Positions 17,410-26,556 of a stretch of 64,000 nucleotides of DNA are shown in pieces. This DNA is from an uncultured cyanobacterium (GTDB lineage Bacteria > Cyanobacteriota > Cyanobacteriia > Cyanobacteriales > Nostocaceae), in the NCBI GenBank assembly GCA_903848645.1, contig CAINGU010000083.1, forward strand, positions 62,001-126,000, written 5' to 3'. The translations under genes were made by a program, and so were the position numbers. Numbering within the stretch: position 1 is the stretch's first letter; the number at the start of each line of letters is the position of its first letter. Under the pieces are notes generated by a model that saw only the letters and a list, made by a program, of their open reading frames with translations, had not been told where the DNA came from and did no database searches.

Positions 17410-18303
17410 ATGACTACCTTAAAAACTTTCCTTTGCACTACAGCAGTTACCCTTAGTCTCCTGTCATTAGCTGGACAACAAGCAAATGCCGGACAAATTT
17501 ATCAAGATTGGAACTATGGGATTGACTCCTTTAGCGATGCTTATGGTGGATCTGAATATGAAATCAAAGGCATGGCTATCAAAGAGTTTGGGAATCAAGT
17601 TTATGTCGGTATTACTGGTAATATGCCTTTAACAGGCATAAAAGATGAAAATATCAATATTGGTTGGAGCGACTTATTCTTTAATTTTACTGGTCAGAAT
17701 TTCCAAACTGCTAGTAATGATCAGCAACTTTTTGCGGTTAGATTTGTTAATAATAACAATACAAGTATTACCAGTGGTGTTTATACAGCAGTCAAAGCCA
17801 AAAGCACTACCACATCCCATAATGGCTACAGTAGTTTAAAAGAGTATTACGATCATGGATGGGGTAAAACTAATACTCAAGGCACAGACTTTGCTACTAA
17901 ACAATCTGTATACGAATACTACTATCCAACTTCTATAGCTCACCATCCAACCACTTATAATACACTTATACTTAACGCCATTAAGTCAGGTACGAGAATA
18001 GGTGATATATCTATTCTCAGTGAGCTTAATTTAAGTACAGCGGGATTAGATTTTGGACATTTTAATGCTCTAGGAACTCAAACTTTTGGGTTTAGCTTTG
18101 ATAAAAATTTAATTGCCAATGGTGATTACGTTGCCAATTTGTTCTTAGACTGCGGTAATGATGGAATTGCGCTCAAGGGTAAGGGTAAGGTTAAATCCAT
18201 ACCTGAGCCTAATCCTACTACTAGTTTATTTGTTTTAGGACTAGTCTTTAGCATCAATCAAATACGGAAATCTTGCAAAAAATCCTGTTCACAACTCAAA
18301 TAG
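17410..18303 (+). CDS. Exported PEP-CTERM-like surface protein
   Basis: 297 residues. A signal peptide (LSLLSLAGQQANA) starts the protein. The mature part is Tyr/Asn/Ser-rich, beta-type and low in Cys. The C-terminus has the PEP-CTERM layout: IPEPNP, a hydrophobic stretch (SLFVLGLVFSINQI), then a basic cluster (RKSCKKS). Such tails are cut by exosortase/archaeosortase-like enzymes during delivery to the cell surface. It resembles the exosortase-dependent XDD family seen in cyanobacteria, but the assignment to that subfamily is tentative. No exosortase gene is in the window. Confidence 0.75.
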   Translation: MTTLKTFLCTTAVTLSLLSLAGQQANAGQIYQDWNYGIDSFSDAYGGSEYEIKGMAIKEFGNQVYVGITGNMPLTGIKDENINIGWSDLFFNFTGQNFQTASNDQQLFAVRFVNNNNTSITSGVYTAVKAKSTTTSHNGYSSLKEYYDHGWGKTNTQGTDFATKQSVYEYYYPTSIAHHPTTYNTLILNAIKSGTRIGDISILSELNLSTAGLDFGHFNALGTQTFGFSFDKNLIANGDYVANLFLDCGNDGIALKGKGKVKSIPEPNPTTSLFVLGLVFSINQIRKSCKKSCSQLK

Positions 18304-18638
18304 GATCGCCATATTACCAATTACTAGTAGGGTGAGCATTGCTTACCTTACGTATTTTTAATCAATACAATAGCATTCAGATATACAACTAATACTTTCG
18401 GTATATATTGAGATAATAAAAATCAAAACTATTGACAGAGATAACTAAGCTTGTCTTTTGCTAAACCTATAATTGAAAGCCATATTGAGCTTTACCCAGA
18501 CATATCTAGGACTTAAATCAAAAGTTTCAAAATACAACATTAGTCGTCATAAAAACAGATTTTATCGTGAGGGGTTGAGGACTTGGTTCTGTCACTTTCG
18601 TCAATTAAGAACCATTATAGATAATTAAGGGAAATAAG
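18304..18638. other. Intergenic stretch without recognised feature
   Basis: 335 AT-rich bases between the PEP-CTERM-like gene and the next gene. The beginning has a small GGGTGAGCATTGCTTACC imperfect palindrome. The end carries the AAGGGAA ribosome-binding site of the gene at 18639. No ORF, tRNA or larger repeat was seen. Confidence 0.5.
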
Positions 18639-19034
18639 ATGTATATAGAGCAGGTATTGGAAAATACACTTAGAGCTTACAATACCAACTTTGTCATTGC
18701 TCAAAGTGCAATTAAACAAGAAAAAGTACAAGTGGAATATCACAATATCCAAATACCAGATTTAGCGATATCTTTAGCTCCTCTGGGATTTATTTTTGTT
18801 TGGGCTATTTTTCTCCTCCTTTTTCATAAAATCCGTACAAATGCTAATGATAAAATATGCGTGAACAGCAAAGTTTTACAAAAAGTTCCGTGCAAGAAAT
18901 GTCAATTTTTTGCGAATAACCATTATTTAAAATGTGCTGTCAAGCCTGATACTGTTCTCACAGAAGAAGCCATAAATTGTTCTGAATACTCACCTAAAAA
19001 AGTTAGCTTTCCCCATAAAAATTTATTTCACTAA
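18639..19034 (+). CDS. Single-pass membrane protein with Cys4 cluster
   Basis: 131 residues. The N-terminal ~45 residues are polar, one transmembrane helix follows (about 46-65, LAPLGFIFVWAIFLLLF), then a cytoplasmic tail with CKKCQFF, then YLKCAVKP, then INCSEYSP. The C-x2-C..C..C spacing resembles small cyanobacterial membrane proteins with a conserved CxxCxYF..N.YLxCAVxP module and could bind a metal or Fe-S centre. Function unknown. Ribosome-binding site AAGGGAA lies about 8 bases before the ATG. Confidence 0.7.
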   Translation: MYIEQVLENTLRAYNTNFVIAQSAIKQEKVQVEYHNIQIPDLAISLAPLGFIFVWAIFLLLFHKIRTNANDKICVNSKVLQKVPCKKCQFFANNHYLKCAVKPDTVLTEEAINCSEYSPKKVSFPHKNLFH

Positions 19035-19135
19035 TGACCGAAAAATTTTAGATTTTGGATTTTAGATCTTGGATTGGGAATTTTCGGTACAAGCCCTGCC
19101 CCTTGTGGGCGGAATTAACCCAAAATCTATTGACT

Positions 19136-19168
19136 AGATCCGCGACTTCTTAGAGAAGTCGGGGATCT
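19136..19168. repeat. 33-bp palindromic hairpin, second copy
   Basis: AGATCCGCGACTTCT, TAG, AGAAGTCGGGGATCT; one arm mismatch relative to the copy at 10096. It lies just downstream of the recombinase-like gene (minus strand) and could serve as its transcript end. Confidence 0.75.
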
Positions 19169-19174
19169 GGTGAT

Positions 19175-20467
19175 TTAGAAAATAAAAATTATTTGTAAAT
19201 ACCATTCTCTATTTTGGCGAATAATTTGAATTTGTTGGATAAATTCGCGGAAGTAAAATCTTCTTTCTATTTCTGATAAATCTAACCAAAATTGAGGAAT
19301 GGAAACAGCTTGAGCTACAGAACGTAAATTCACAGGAGGAAGAATTGCTAACTTAGCTTGAAGTTCAGAAATTTCTGTGCGGAGTTTATAAGCTCTTAAT
19401 TTTGCAGTTTCTGGATCTAAAATTCCCGTTTCTATGAAAGTGGGTAATTGTTGGAGGATTTCTTGCTGACGAGATATCCTCTCCCCTAAACTATTTTTAA
19501 TTGCATCTAATTGGGGAAAATTCATTCCTGCGACAGCTAAAGGTAAATCTCGACAAACACTGTCAATGGTTTTTTCCAAAACTACTTGGTAAGAAATAGC
19601 ACGACATTTAGGCTGTTGAGGACAGTTGATGGCGCGTAAATATAGATACTCTTTATCCTGATTATTTTGGGTAACACGGGTGACAATCATCTGTGACTGA
19701 CATTGATGACAAATGACTAAACCAGCTAAAGAACGGGGCGCACTAGCCGTCCGCGATGGTAAGCGGCTATTGCGTCGCAATAATCTATCAACTTGCGCTG
19801 CTTCTTCTCTGGATATAATTGCTCCATGAGTATTGGAGATAATTTCACTATTTTGATAAGCGGTATCACCACGATAAACTGGATTAGTTAGCCACCGTCT
19901 CCCAGTAGTTACAGAAATATTTTTACCGTATCTTTTACCTAAGTAACGGACAGAAGCACGTAGAGAGCCATAGAGTAAAAAGTGGTCAAAAAAATCTTTA
20001 ACCACAGGTGAGGTAGTCCGATCAATAATATATTTACCCTGTCCTCTGCGGTAGCCATAGGGGGATTTTCCCGGTGGTGGTGAGGCTTCTAGGCGATTGC
20101 GAGCGTGTCCTTGACGAATCCGACGGCTGCGTTGTTGACGTTGAATTTCTGGCAATAATTCCCAAAGTTCGGCGGGGATTTGACTAGAGTTGGAGGTGTA
20201 TGATTGTTGTGTCGCAATTACCATAACTCCCATTGTTTCCAGTTGATTGAGGCGATCGCTCACTTGTGTTAAACTATCACCTAATTCTTCTAAGCGACGC
20301 ACCAATAGATAATTTACTGTTTCTGTTTGACAGTCAGTTAATAATTGTTGTAATTGGGTCCGTTTCCCCAAATCTTCATAAATTTTATCTACTTCCCAAC
20401 CCCAATCACCTTGGTTGGGAACAGTATCTAGCAATGGATCAGTATAAATATAAACAATTATTTTCAT
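19175..20467 (-). CDS. XisF-like serine-recombinase family protein, catalytic serine missing
   Basis: 430 residues with the large serine recombinase layout: resolvase-like N-domain (YLLVRRLEELGDSLTQVSDRL), a recombinase domain (GKSPYGYRRGQGKY, then GRRWLTNPVYRG), a zinc ribbon (CHQC..C..C around residues 255-290) and a C-terminal coiled coil. The catalytic serine of this family sits near residue 10 in a Y-x-R-x-S context. Here the N-terminus reads MKIIVYIYTDPLLDTVP and no serine occurs before about residue 65. It is therefore probably not a competent recombinase unless threonine substitutes. Anabaena XisF, which excises the fdxN element, is the closest named relative I can suggest. No element ends were seen nearby. 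Confidence 0.8.
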   Translation of the reverse strand: MKIIVYIYTDPLLDTVPNQGDWGWEVDKIYEDLGKRTQLQQLLTDCQTETVNYLLVRRLEELGDSLTQVSDRLNQLETMGVMVIATQQSYTSNSSQIPAELWELLPEIQRQQRSRRIRQGHARNRLEASPPPGKSPYGYRRGQGKYIIDRTTSPVVKDFFDHFLLYGSLRASVRYLGKRYGKNISVTTGRRWLTNPVYRGDTAYQNSEIISNTHGAIISREEAAQVDRLLRRNSRLPSRTASAPRSLAGLVICHQCQSQMIVTRVTQNNQDKEYLYLRAINCPQQPKCRAISYQVVLEKTIDSVCRDLPLAVAGMNFPQLDAIKNSLGERISRQQEILQQLPTFIETGILDPETAKLRAYKLRTEISELQAKLAILPPVNLRSVAQAVSIPQFWLDLSEIERRFYFREFIQQIQIIRQNREWYLQIIFIF

Positions 20468-20679
20468 AGGGAGAAATGGGGGAGAATTGGATATTTTTCT
20501 CCATTATTAATTGCAGAAACTTGATTAATCTCATGATTATAAAATACTGATGACATTTTCTTAGGTGTTTCATAGACTGTGAGTCTGAAAACTGATATAA
20601 AAAAAACAAGAACAAAAAATAAGAATTTATCAGTGATTAGATCCACTCTATAATTTGTCATCCGTAGACATCATAATCT

Positions 20680-22053
20680 ATGAATTCCCTTCCGGTTGAC
20701 ACAGTTGAACCACTGGATATTCAAACTTCCAATCTTGACTCTTCACTAACTAAACATTTTCCTCAGCAATTTGCTAAAAACGATATTCGTACCAGTTTAC
20801 AAGCTTCTACCGTAGATGCTGTTTTTGCATCTATTTTTGGTCTGAGTACGGGGGGAATTTTAGTCAGTAATTTGTTAGTCGAGTTGGATGCTACTCCAGT
20901 GATATTTGGAATGTTATCCTCAATTCCCATGCTGGTAAATTTTATTCAACCTGTGGGTGCTTACATTTCCGAACAGACTACCAGTAGATTTCAATATTCT
21001 CTATTAACCTTTGGAACTTCTCGGTTATTGTGGTTAATTCTAGTTATTGGCATTTTTGCTAACAATTCCAGTTTACTAGATTCTCAACAATTGGTAGTAT
21101 TAACACTGTCAATTGTTCTTTTTAGTCATCTTCTGGGAGGATTAGGAAGTGCATCTTGGCTAAGTTGGTTAGCAATTATTGTTCCTCGCAGGTTACGAGG
21201 TAGATATTTTGGTATCCGTAATAGTGCTTGTAATCTGACGAATTTAATATGTATTCCTTTAGCGGGATTAGTAATATCAAATTGGCATGGTGGAACTATC
21301 CAAGGTTATGGATTAGTTCTATCTTTAGGAACTATTTGTGGAATTATTAGTTTGTGTTGTCAATATTTTCAAGCAGACGTAAATCCGCAATTACAAAATC
21401 AGCATAGTTTGAATGTTTATGAAAATCCTCCTCAAGATATTTGCCAAGAAGAAATTAATTGGACTACTATTGTTTGGCATAACTCTAAATTTCTACTATT
21501 TCTACTTTATTTCAGTATCTGGATGTTTGCCGTGCATTTGAGCGCACCTTTTTTCAACTTCTATTTATTAGATACTTTAGATTTAGATGTGACTTTAGTA
21601 ACTATTTATAGTAGTCTTCAGACCGGGGCAAATCTGTTAGTGCTGATTCTATGGGGTAAATTAGCCGATAGAATCGGTAATCGTTCCATTCTCATCTGCG
21701 TTGGTATTTTAGTCGCAATTACACCATTATTATGGTTAGGAATTGGTCATCATCAACTTGATTTTTGGTTATGGTTGCCGCTTTTACATATTTTTACTGG
21801 TATCACCTGGGCAGGAGTTGATTTATGTAGCACTAATATGTATTTAGGAATTGCCCCCATGAGAAATAAATCTATCTATTTTGCCATTGTTGCGGCTGTC
21901 GGGGGCGTAAGTGGAGCTTTAGGAACAACAATCGGCGGTTTTATTGCCCAAAATCAGGAATTTGGCGGTTTATTAAGCTTATTTGCCCTCTCTAGCCTGT
22001 GCCGACTATTAGGGCTAATTCCCCTAATTTTCGTCCAAGAACCAGGAACGTAG
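20680..22053 (+). CDS. MFS transporter
   Basis: 457 residues with about 12 hydrophobic segments and a polar N-terminus of about 45 residues. Internal loops show the MFS signature in weak form (GKLADRIGNRS, between helices of the second half, and PRRLRGRYFGIRNS in the first half). The PRRLRGRYF motif places it with the cyanobacterial MFS group often found alone. The substrate cannot be inferred. Upstream it is divergent from the XisF-like gene. Confidence 0.88.
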   Translation: MNSLPVDTVEPLDIQTSNLDSSLTKHFPQQFAKNDIRTSLQASTVDAVFASIFGLSTGGILVSNLLVELDATPVIFGMLSSIPMLVNFIQPVGAYISEQTTSRFQYSLLTFGTSRLLWLILVIGIFANNSSLLDSQQLVVLTLSIVLFSHLLGGLGSASWLSWLAIIVPRRLRGRYFGIRNSACNLTNLICIPLAGLVISNWHGGTIQGYGLVLSLGTICGIISLCCQYFQADVNPQLQNQHSLNVYENPPQDICQEEINWTTIVWHNSKFLLFLLYFSIWMFAVHLSAPFFNFYLLDTLDLDVTLVTIYSSLQTGANLLVLILWGKLADRIGNRSILICVGILVAITPLLWLGIGHHQLDFWLWLPLLHIFTGITWAGVDLCSTNMYLGIAPMRNKSIYFAIVAAVGGVSGALGTTIGGFIAQNQEFGGLLSLFALSSLCRLLGLIPLIFVQEPGT

Positions 22054-22235
22054 GGGCGCAGGGCCTGCGCCCTTCTCAATAATTGCGCCCTTCTCAATAA
22101 TTGCGCCCTTCTCAATAATTGCGCCCTTCTCAATGATTGCGCCCTTCTCAATGATTGCGCCCTTCTCAATGATTGCGCCCTTCTCAATGATTGCGCCCTT
22201 CTCAATAATTGCGCCCTTCTCAATAATTGCGCCCA
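22053..22235. repeat. GC-rich palindrome followed by nine 18-bp tandem repeats
   Basis: The palindrome GGGGCGCAGGGCCTGCGCCC is followed by an array of TGCGCCCTTCTCAATAAT units. TTCTCAAT occurs at 22073, 22091, 22109, 22127, 22145, 22163, 22181, 22199 and 22217, exactly 18 bases apart. Units 4-7 have GAT where the others have AAT, so the pattern is A3-G4-A2. The array lies between the stop codons of the converging MFS and accD genes. The minus-strand reading frame it opens is an artefact of the 18-bp period. Confidence 0.9.
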
Positions 22236-22241
22236 GATTTT

Positions 22242-23195
22242 CTACTCAACAGCAGTAGAACTTAATTTCATACTTTCCCACAAAACCATATTTGGTGTAG
22301 TTGTGGGGAGAGGTTGATGTAAAGCAATTAGTTGTGTCAAAGTAGTTTTTAATTGCGTCCGGGAGACGATATCATCAACAAATCCGTGTTTAAGTAAGTC
22401 CTCAGCGGTTTGAAAATCTTCAGGGAGTTTTTCTCTGAGAGTTTGTTCAATTACCCGTCTACCTGCAAAACCAATAGTTGCTTTGGGTTCAGCAATGATG
22501 ATATCACCCAACATGGCGAAACTAGCGGTAACACCTCCGGTAGTTGGGTTAGTTAAAACAGGAATATATAATAGTTTAGAATCTCGGTGACGTTGGAGGG
22601 CGGCGGAAATTTTGGCCATTTGCATTAAAGACAGCATTCCTTCCTGCATTCTCGCACCACCAGATGTGCAAATAATGACGACAGGATAACGCCGTTGGGT
22701 AGCTTGTTCAATCATGCGGGTGAGTTTTTCCCCGACAACAGAACCCATGCTTCCACCCATAAACCGGAAATCCATGACTCCTAAAGCTATGGGTAAGGTG
22801 TTAATTTGTCCTAACCCAGTTTTAACAGCATCTACAAGTCCTAGTTTTTCTTGTGTTTCTTTTAATCTATCACTATAGGGTTTGCGATCGCGGAATTGTA
22901 AAGGATCAGTGGGTCGTAAATGCTCATCCAATGGATTCCAGGTATTAGCATCAATTAATTGACGAATTCGTTCATCACTATCAACGCGATTATGATGACC
23001 ACAATCACCGCAAACCATTTGATTAGCTCTTAAGTCTTTGGTGTAGCTAAGAACACTACATTTAGGGCATTTATGCCATAAACCATCAGCAATTTCCCGT
23101 TCTTGGCGTTCTGAATTGGGACTTCCTGATTTACGCCGATTTGCGAACCAATCAAATAGAGACTTTAAACCGCGTGATTCTTCGTTGTTTGCCAT
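22242..23195 (-). CDS. accD: Acetyl-CoA carboxylase carboxyltransferase subunit beta
   Basis: 317 residues. An N-terminal zinc finger (CPKC, then CGDC) precedes the crotonase-like carboxyltransferase fold. Signature segments are [38 protein letters not shown] and [18 protein letters not shown]. With AccA it transfers carboxyl from carboxybiotin to acetyl-CoA, the first step of fatty-acid synthesis. Complete and of normal length. Monocistronic-looking. Confidence 0.97.
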   Translation of the reverse strand: MANNEESRGLKSLFDWFANRRKSGSPNSERQEREIADGLWHKCPKCSVLSYTKDLRANQMVCGDCGHHNRVDSDERIRQLIDANTWNPLDEHLRPTDPLQFRDRKPYSDRLKETQEKLGLVDAVKTGLGQINTLPIALGVMDFRFMGGSMGSVVGEKLTRMIEQATQRRYPVVIICTSGGARMQEGMLSLMQMAKISAALQRHRDSKLLYIPVLTNPTTGGVTASFAMLGDIIIAEPKATIGFAGRRVIEQTLREKLPEDFQTAEDLLKHGFVDDIVSRTQLKTTLTQLIALHQPLPTTTPNMVLWESMKLSSTAVE

Positions 23196-23476
23196 TTTTA
23201 TCTTATGTAATTAGGTGTGAGGTGAAAATCAGAACTATGATTTAGATGATTAAATGTCTTAACTATGATTTGTGTGATTGATTTGATTTATGTGACTGCT
23301 TTTTATGTGGATGATTAGTTAATCATAAAAATCATAAAAATCACAAGAATCATAGTTTAGACATATTACCAATATCTCAAATCTCAATGGGGTAATCACA
23401 GCTACAGTCAGGTGCGATACAGGTTTAAGTGGATAAAACCATAAGCATGAAACAAAAAAAGATTTAAAAAATGATA
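23196..23476. repeat. Low-complexity ATGATT/AATCAT intergenic repeat
   Basis: Between accD and pilD, about 23230-23360 is built from reiterated ATGATT, GTGATTGATTTG and, in the opposite sense, AATCATAAAAATCACAAGA. The halves are complementary, so the stretch can fold. A short piece of the same type lies at 26521-26545. Confidence 0.6.
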
Positions 23477-24298
23477 TTAAGATCCAGGCAAAAATAATCT
23501 CATATATTGGGACAAAATGGTTTCACCGCTAAACACAGTAATTACCGCACCTAAAGCTAGAAAAGGCCCAAAAGGCATTTTTTGTCCCATTTGGTGACGA
23601 GAGAGGATAATTGCGCCACCACCGATGAATACTCCCAAGACGCAGGAAATAAAACCCGCTAGTAGTAAATAACGCCATCCTAACCATGCTCCCATCATAG
23701 CGGCTAATTTAGCGTCACCTGCACCCATGACTGTTTTGCCAAAAGCCATAGAACCTAAAAGGGCGATCGCATCAAACAGCCATAAACCCAGAACTGCACC
23801 AGCTATTCCTGTTATTAAGCGTTTTGATAATCCCATCATAGTCGGTTCTGATAACCAACCAACAGCCATTTGAAAGACTATCCCTAGAATTAATCCCGAT
23901 TTAGTCAAGGAGTTGGGTAAGGTCATTGTATCTAAATCTATGAAAGATAGAGCTAATAACCAACTACAAAAAACCCAATATCCGAGGGTGAAAATTGAAA
24001 ATTGAAAAACCCAAAATACTATTAAAAATATTATCCCCGTCAATGTCTCTACTAATGGATAACGGACAGAAATCTTAGTTTGGCAATAACGACACCGCCC
24101 TTTTAACCACAACCAACCGAAAACCGGGACATTATCATAAGCCTTCAACCTATTTAAGCACTTAGGACAACGAGAAGGTGGCCACAGCACTGATAAGCCA
24201 GCCGGTAGCCGATAAACCACAACATTAATAAAACTACCCAGAGATGCTCCCAAAGCAAAAACAATGATACTAACTGGGATATTCATCAAAATGTCCAT
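23477..24298 (-). CDS. pilD: Prepilin peptidase/methyltransferase (A24)
   Basis: 273 residues. The N-terminal segment GASLGSFINVVVYRLP and the cytoplasmic Cys4 zinc-binding loop (CPKCLNRL, then CRYCQTK) mark the methylating prepilin peptidase family. The aspartate pair of the catalytic site is D in SFIDLDTMTLPN and D in MGAGDAKLAAM. About seven transmembrane segments are present. It cleaves and N-methylates type IV pilin-like precursors needed for motility and natural competence. The small gene at 24326 ends 27 bases upstream of the pilD start, so they may share a transcript. Confidence 0.95.
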   Translation of the reverse strand: MDILMNIPVSIIVFALGASLGSFINVVVYRLPAGLSVLWPPSRCPKCLNRLKAYDNVPVFGWLWLKGRCRYCQTKISVRYPLVETLTGIIFLIVFWVFQFSIFTLGYWVFCSWLLALSFIDLDTMTLPNSLTKSGLILGIVFQMAVGWLSEPTMMGLSKRLITGIAGAVLGLWLFDAIALLGSMAFGKTVMGAGDAKLAAMMGAWLGWRYLLLAGFISCVLGVFIGGGAIILSRHQMGQKMPFGPFLALGAVITVFSGETILSQYMRLFLPGS

Positions 24299-24325
24299 AT
24301 TGTTATTTGTCAGTTGTCAAGTTGA

Positions 24326-24586
24326 CTAATACATATAGGACTCAATTTGATTCAACGGTACAAAACATTCCTGGGGTAACAGCACTGGGTACTGAGTAAA
24401 AATCACTTTACCCCTATGAGTTACCCGACTGATTGCTACTCCTGTGGCTTTTCCTACTATTTCTGGATGGACTTCACAGTAGGTATAGTAGATATGACTA
24501 GCTGCTCTAATTACAGTAGGATCAATCAAAGAAGGATGCTTTTTGGAGTGGGTAAAATTTGCCTGTTCTTGTTGTAAAGCGTACAC
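24326..24586 (-). CDS. Small conserved-looking hypothetical protein
   Basis: 86 residues starting with GTG. It is soluble, without membrane segments or metal motifs. It contains SLIDPTVIRAASHIYYTYCEVHPEIVGKATGV, followed by strands and an FVPLNQIESYMY tail. I do not recognise the family. Position, 27 bases upstream of pilD on the same strand, suggests cotranscription. Confidence 0.6.
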   Translation of the reverse strand: MYALQQEQANFTHSKKHPSLIDPTVIRAASHIYYTYCEVHPEIVGKATGVAISRVTHRGKVIFTQYPVLLPQECFVPLNQIESYMY

Positions 24587-24671
24587 AATTGGCTTTTATG
24601 TGGTTTATAGATTTGTTCTTAGTTTATCTGAAAGTTTTAACAATAAATGCTAAAATTTCCAGATTTATACT

Positions 24672-25766
24672 TTAATGTGATTTTAATTCGAGAATTTCCA
24701 TTAGTGCCTCACCCATAGCCCGACAGCCGACAAGTTTCATTCCTGGGGACATAATATCTCCTGTGCGATAACCTTGTTCTAAAACTTGTAAGACGCTATT
24801 TTCAATTAAGTCTGCTGCTTCTGGTTGGTTTAAAGCATAACGCAACATCATTGCTGCACTTAAAACCTGTGCTAAGGGGTTGGCTTTATCAAGTCCTGCA
24901 ATATCCGGGGCTGAACCGTGAACTGGTTCATAAACACCGGGACCATCAGCACCCAAACTGGCGGAAGGTAACATTCCTATACTACCAGTTAACATTGCCG
25001 CCGCATCAGAGAGAATATCACCAAATAAATTTCCTGTAACAATTGTATCAAATTGTTTGGGAGCGCGAACTAATTGCATGGCGGCATTATCTACATACAA
25101 GTGAGATAATTCAACATCAGTGTATTCTGAAGAAAGTTGTGTAATTCTTTCCCGCCAAAGTTGAGATACTTCCAAGACATTGGCTTTATCCACAGAACAG
25201 AGTTTACCACCACGTTTTTGCGCTGTTTCAAAAGCTACGCGGCCAATGCGTTCAATTTCTGACTCGCTATAAACCATCGTATTTACACCGCGTTTTTCTC
25301 CGGTTTCCGTCACAAAAATGCCCTTGGGTTTACCAAAATAAATCCCGCCGGTGAGTTCACGCACTACCATGATATCTACACCTTCCACAACTTCCCGTTT
25401 TAAAGTGGAAGCGTCAATTAACTGGGGAATAATTTTTGCAGGACGTAAATTAGCAAATAGTTCTAATCCCGCCCGCAATCCTAATAAACCCGCTTCTGGG
25501 CGTAAATTTGAGGGGAGAGAGTCCCATTTGTAACCACCAATAGCAGCGAGTAAGACAGAATCGCTATTGCGGCACATATCTAGGGTGAGTGCGGGTAAAG
25601 GTTCGCCGGTTTCGTCAATAGCAGCACCACCGATTAAAGCTGTGGAAAATTCTAAGGAAAAATCAAAGCGTTTACCGACGATTTTTAGCACGTCCACCGC
25701 TACGGCCATAATTTCGGGACCAATACCATCGCCAGGGAGTAAGGTAATGCGGTAGTTTTGAGTCAT
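24672..25766 (-). CDS. leuB: 3-isopropylmalate dehydrogenase
   Basis: 364 residues. [20 protein letters not shown] is the N-terminal nucleotide-binding part, [16 protein letters not shown] the substrate region, and [27 protein letters not shown] the conserved PS00470-type block. It oxidises and decarboxylates 3-isopropylmalate with NAD+ in leucine biosynthesis. Complete; no other leu genes are in the window, as is usual in cyanobacteria, where they are dispersed. Confidence 0.97.
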   Translation of the reverse strand: MTQNYRITLLPGDGIGPEIMAVAVDVLKIVGKRFDFSLEFSTALIGGAAIDETGEPLPALTLDMCRNSDSVLLAAIGGYKWDSLPSNLRPEAGLLGLRAGLELFANLRPAKIIPQLIDASTLKREVVEGVDIMVVRELTGGIYFGKPKGIFVTETGEKRGVNTMVYSESEIERIGRVAFETAQKRGGKLCSVDKANVLEVSQLWRERITQLSSEYTDVELSHLYVDNAAMQLVRAPKQFDTIVTGNLFGDILSDAAAMLTGSIGMLPSASLGADGPGVYEPVHGSAPDIAGLDKANPLAQVLSAAMMLRYALNQPEAADLIENSVLQVLEQGYRTGDIMSPGMKLVGCRAMGEALMEILELKSH

Positions 25767-25830
25767 AGTTAGGTATTACTGGGTAAATGTTTGCAGATAG
25801 AATATCATTAATTGGTAATTGGTGATTATT

Positions 25831-26055
25831 CTAACTTTCATCAATTTCAATTACCTTTTGTCGAGATGTTGTCCCAGATTTAATTCTGATAGAGGATTTA
25901 GGAACATCAAATTTCTTTGCTAATAGTTTAATTAATTCTTCGTTGGCTTTACCGTCTACTGGCGGTGATTTGAGATGTACAGTTAAACTACCATCTGCTA
26001 ATTCTTCAATCTTTTGCTGTTTGGAATTTGGTTTAACTTTTACTCTTTTTTGCAT
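25831..26055 (-). CDS. DUF167 (YggU family) protein
   Basis: 74 residues matching the small alpha/beta DUF167 family: [14 protein letters not shown], then the signature [20 protein letters not shown], then [17 protein letters not shown]. The fold is known from structural genomics but the molecular function is not. Complete. Confidence 0.9.
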   Translation of the reverse strand: MQKRVKVKPNSKQQKIEELADGSLTVHLKSPPVDGKANEELIKLLAKKFDVPKSSIRIKSGTTSRQKVIEIDES

Positions 26056-26166
26056 TATCTATTTTTGGGATTTTTTCTAACCACAGAGAACACAGAGAAA
26101 AGAGGCTAAAAAAGATTTTTTTACAAAATTTCTACTTGCCCTATTCCCTATTCTCTGCTATAAATT

Positions 26167-26478
26167 TTACCCAATACCCAGCATTCTATTTACTTGTCCT
26201 AATGCTAAAGGTTTCCGTTCGATATTTTGGAAACATTCGATTTTCTTAAGTTGTATATAAGCAGTTTTGAAATTACTGATATTCAATAAAACGATATCTT
26301 GATAAACTGCATCTTGAGGACTTTTTATCTCTAGTACCAAGTCTTGTAGTTGATTTTGGCTAATAGCTAAATTCAGATATTTCAAAAATACTTCTCGTTT
26401 TTTAGAACGGACAGTTACCAAATACCAATTATTAGTGCTTTGTTCTGATGAGTTGGAATCTATAGTTTCGATTGGTGG
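26167..26478 (-). CDS. Hypothetical protein with NusG N-terminal-like core
   Basis: About 103 residues when started at MPPIETID (ATG 26478). The open frame extends to an ATG at 26544, but that 66-base extension is made of the ATCACAAAA intergenic repeat, so the internal start is preferred. NNWYLVTVRSKKREVFLKYL resembles the first strand and helix of an NGN (NusG N-terminal) domain. The C-terminal EHF-like region reads IERKPLALGQVNRMLGIG. No KOW domain follows. A role in transcription or translation is only a guess. Confidence 0.6.
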   Translation of the reverse strand, partial: PPIETIDSNSSEQSTNNWYLVTVRSKKREVFLKYLNLAISQNQLQDLVLEIKSPQDAVYQDIVLLNISNFKTAYIQLKKIECFQNIERKPLALGQVNRMLGIG

Positions 26479-26556
26479 CATGATTGACAGTGTAATTTTC
26501 TGGATTTTATTTAAAGAATCTGAACTGTGATTTTTGTGATTCATTAATCACGCAAA

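Noticed and set aside
20464-20661. Minus-strand 65-aa ORF upstream of the recombinase-like gene
   Set aside because: AT-rich, no ribosome-binding site, overlaps the divergent promoter region of the MFS gene.
21954-22223. Minus-strand ORF of repeated RRAQSL units
   Set aside because: It is produced by the 18-bp tandem DNA array and overlaps the MFS 3' end; there is no start context or homologous composition.
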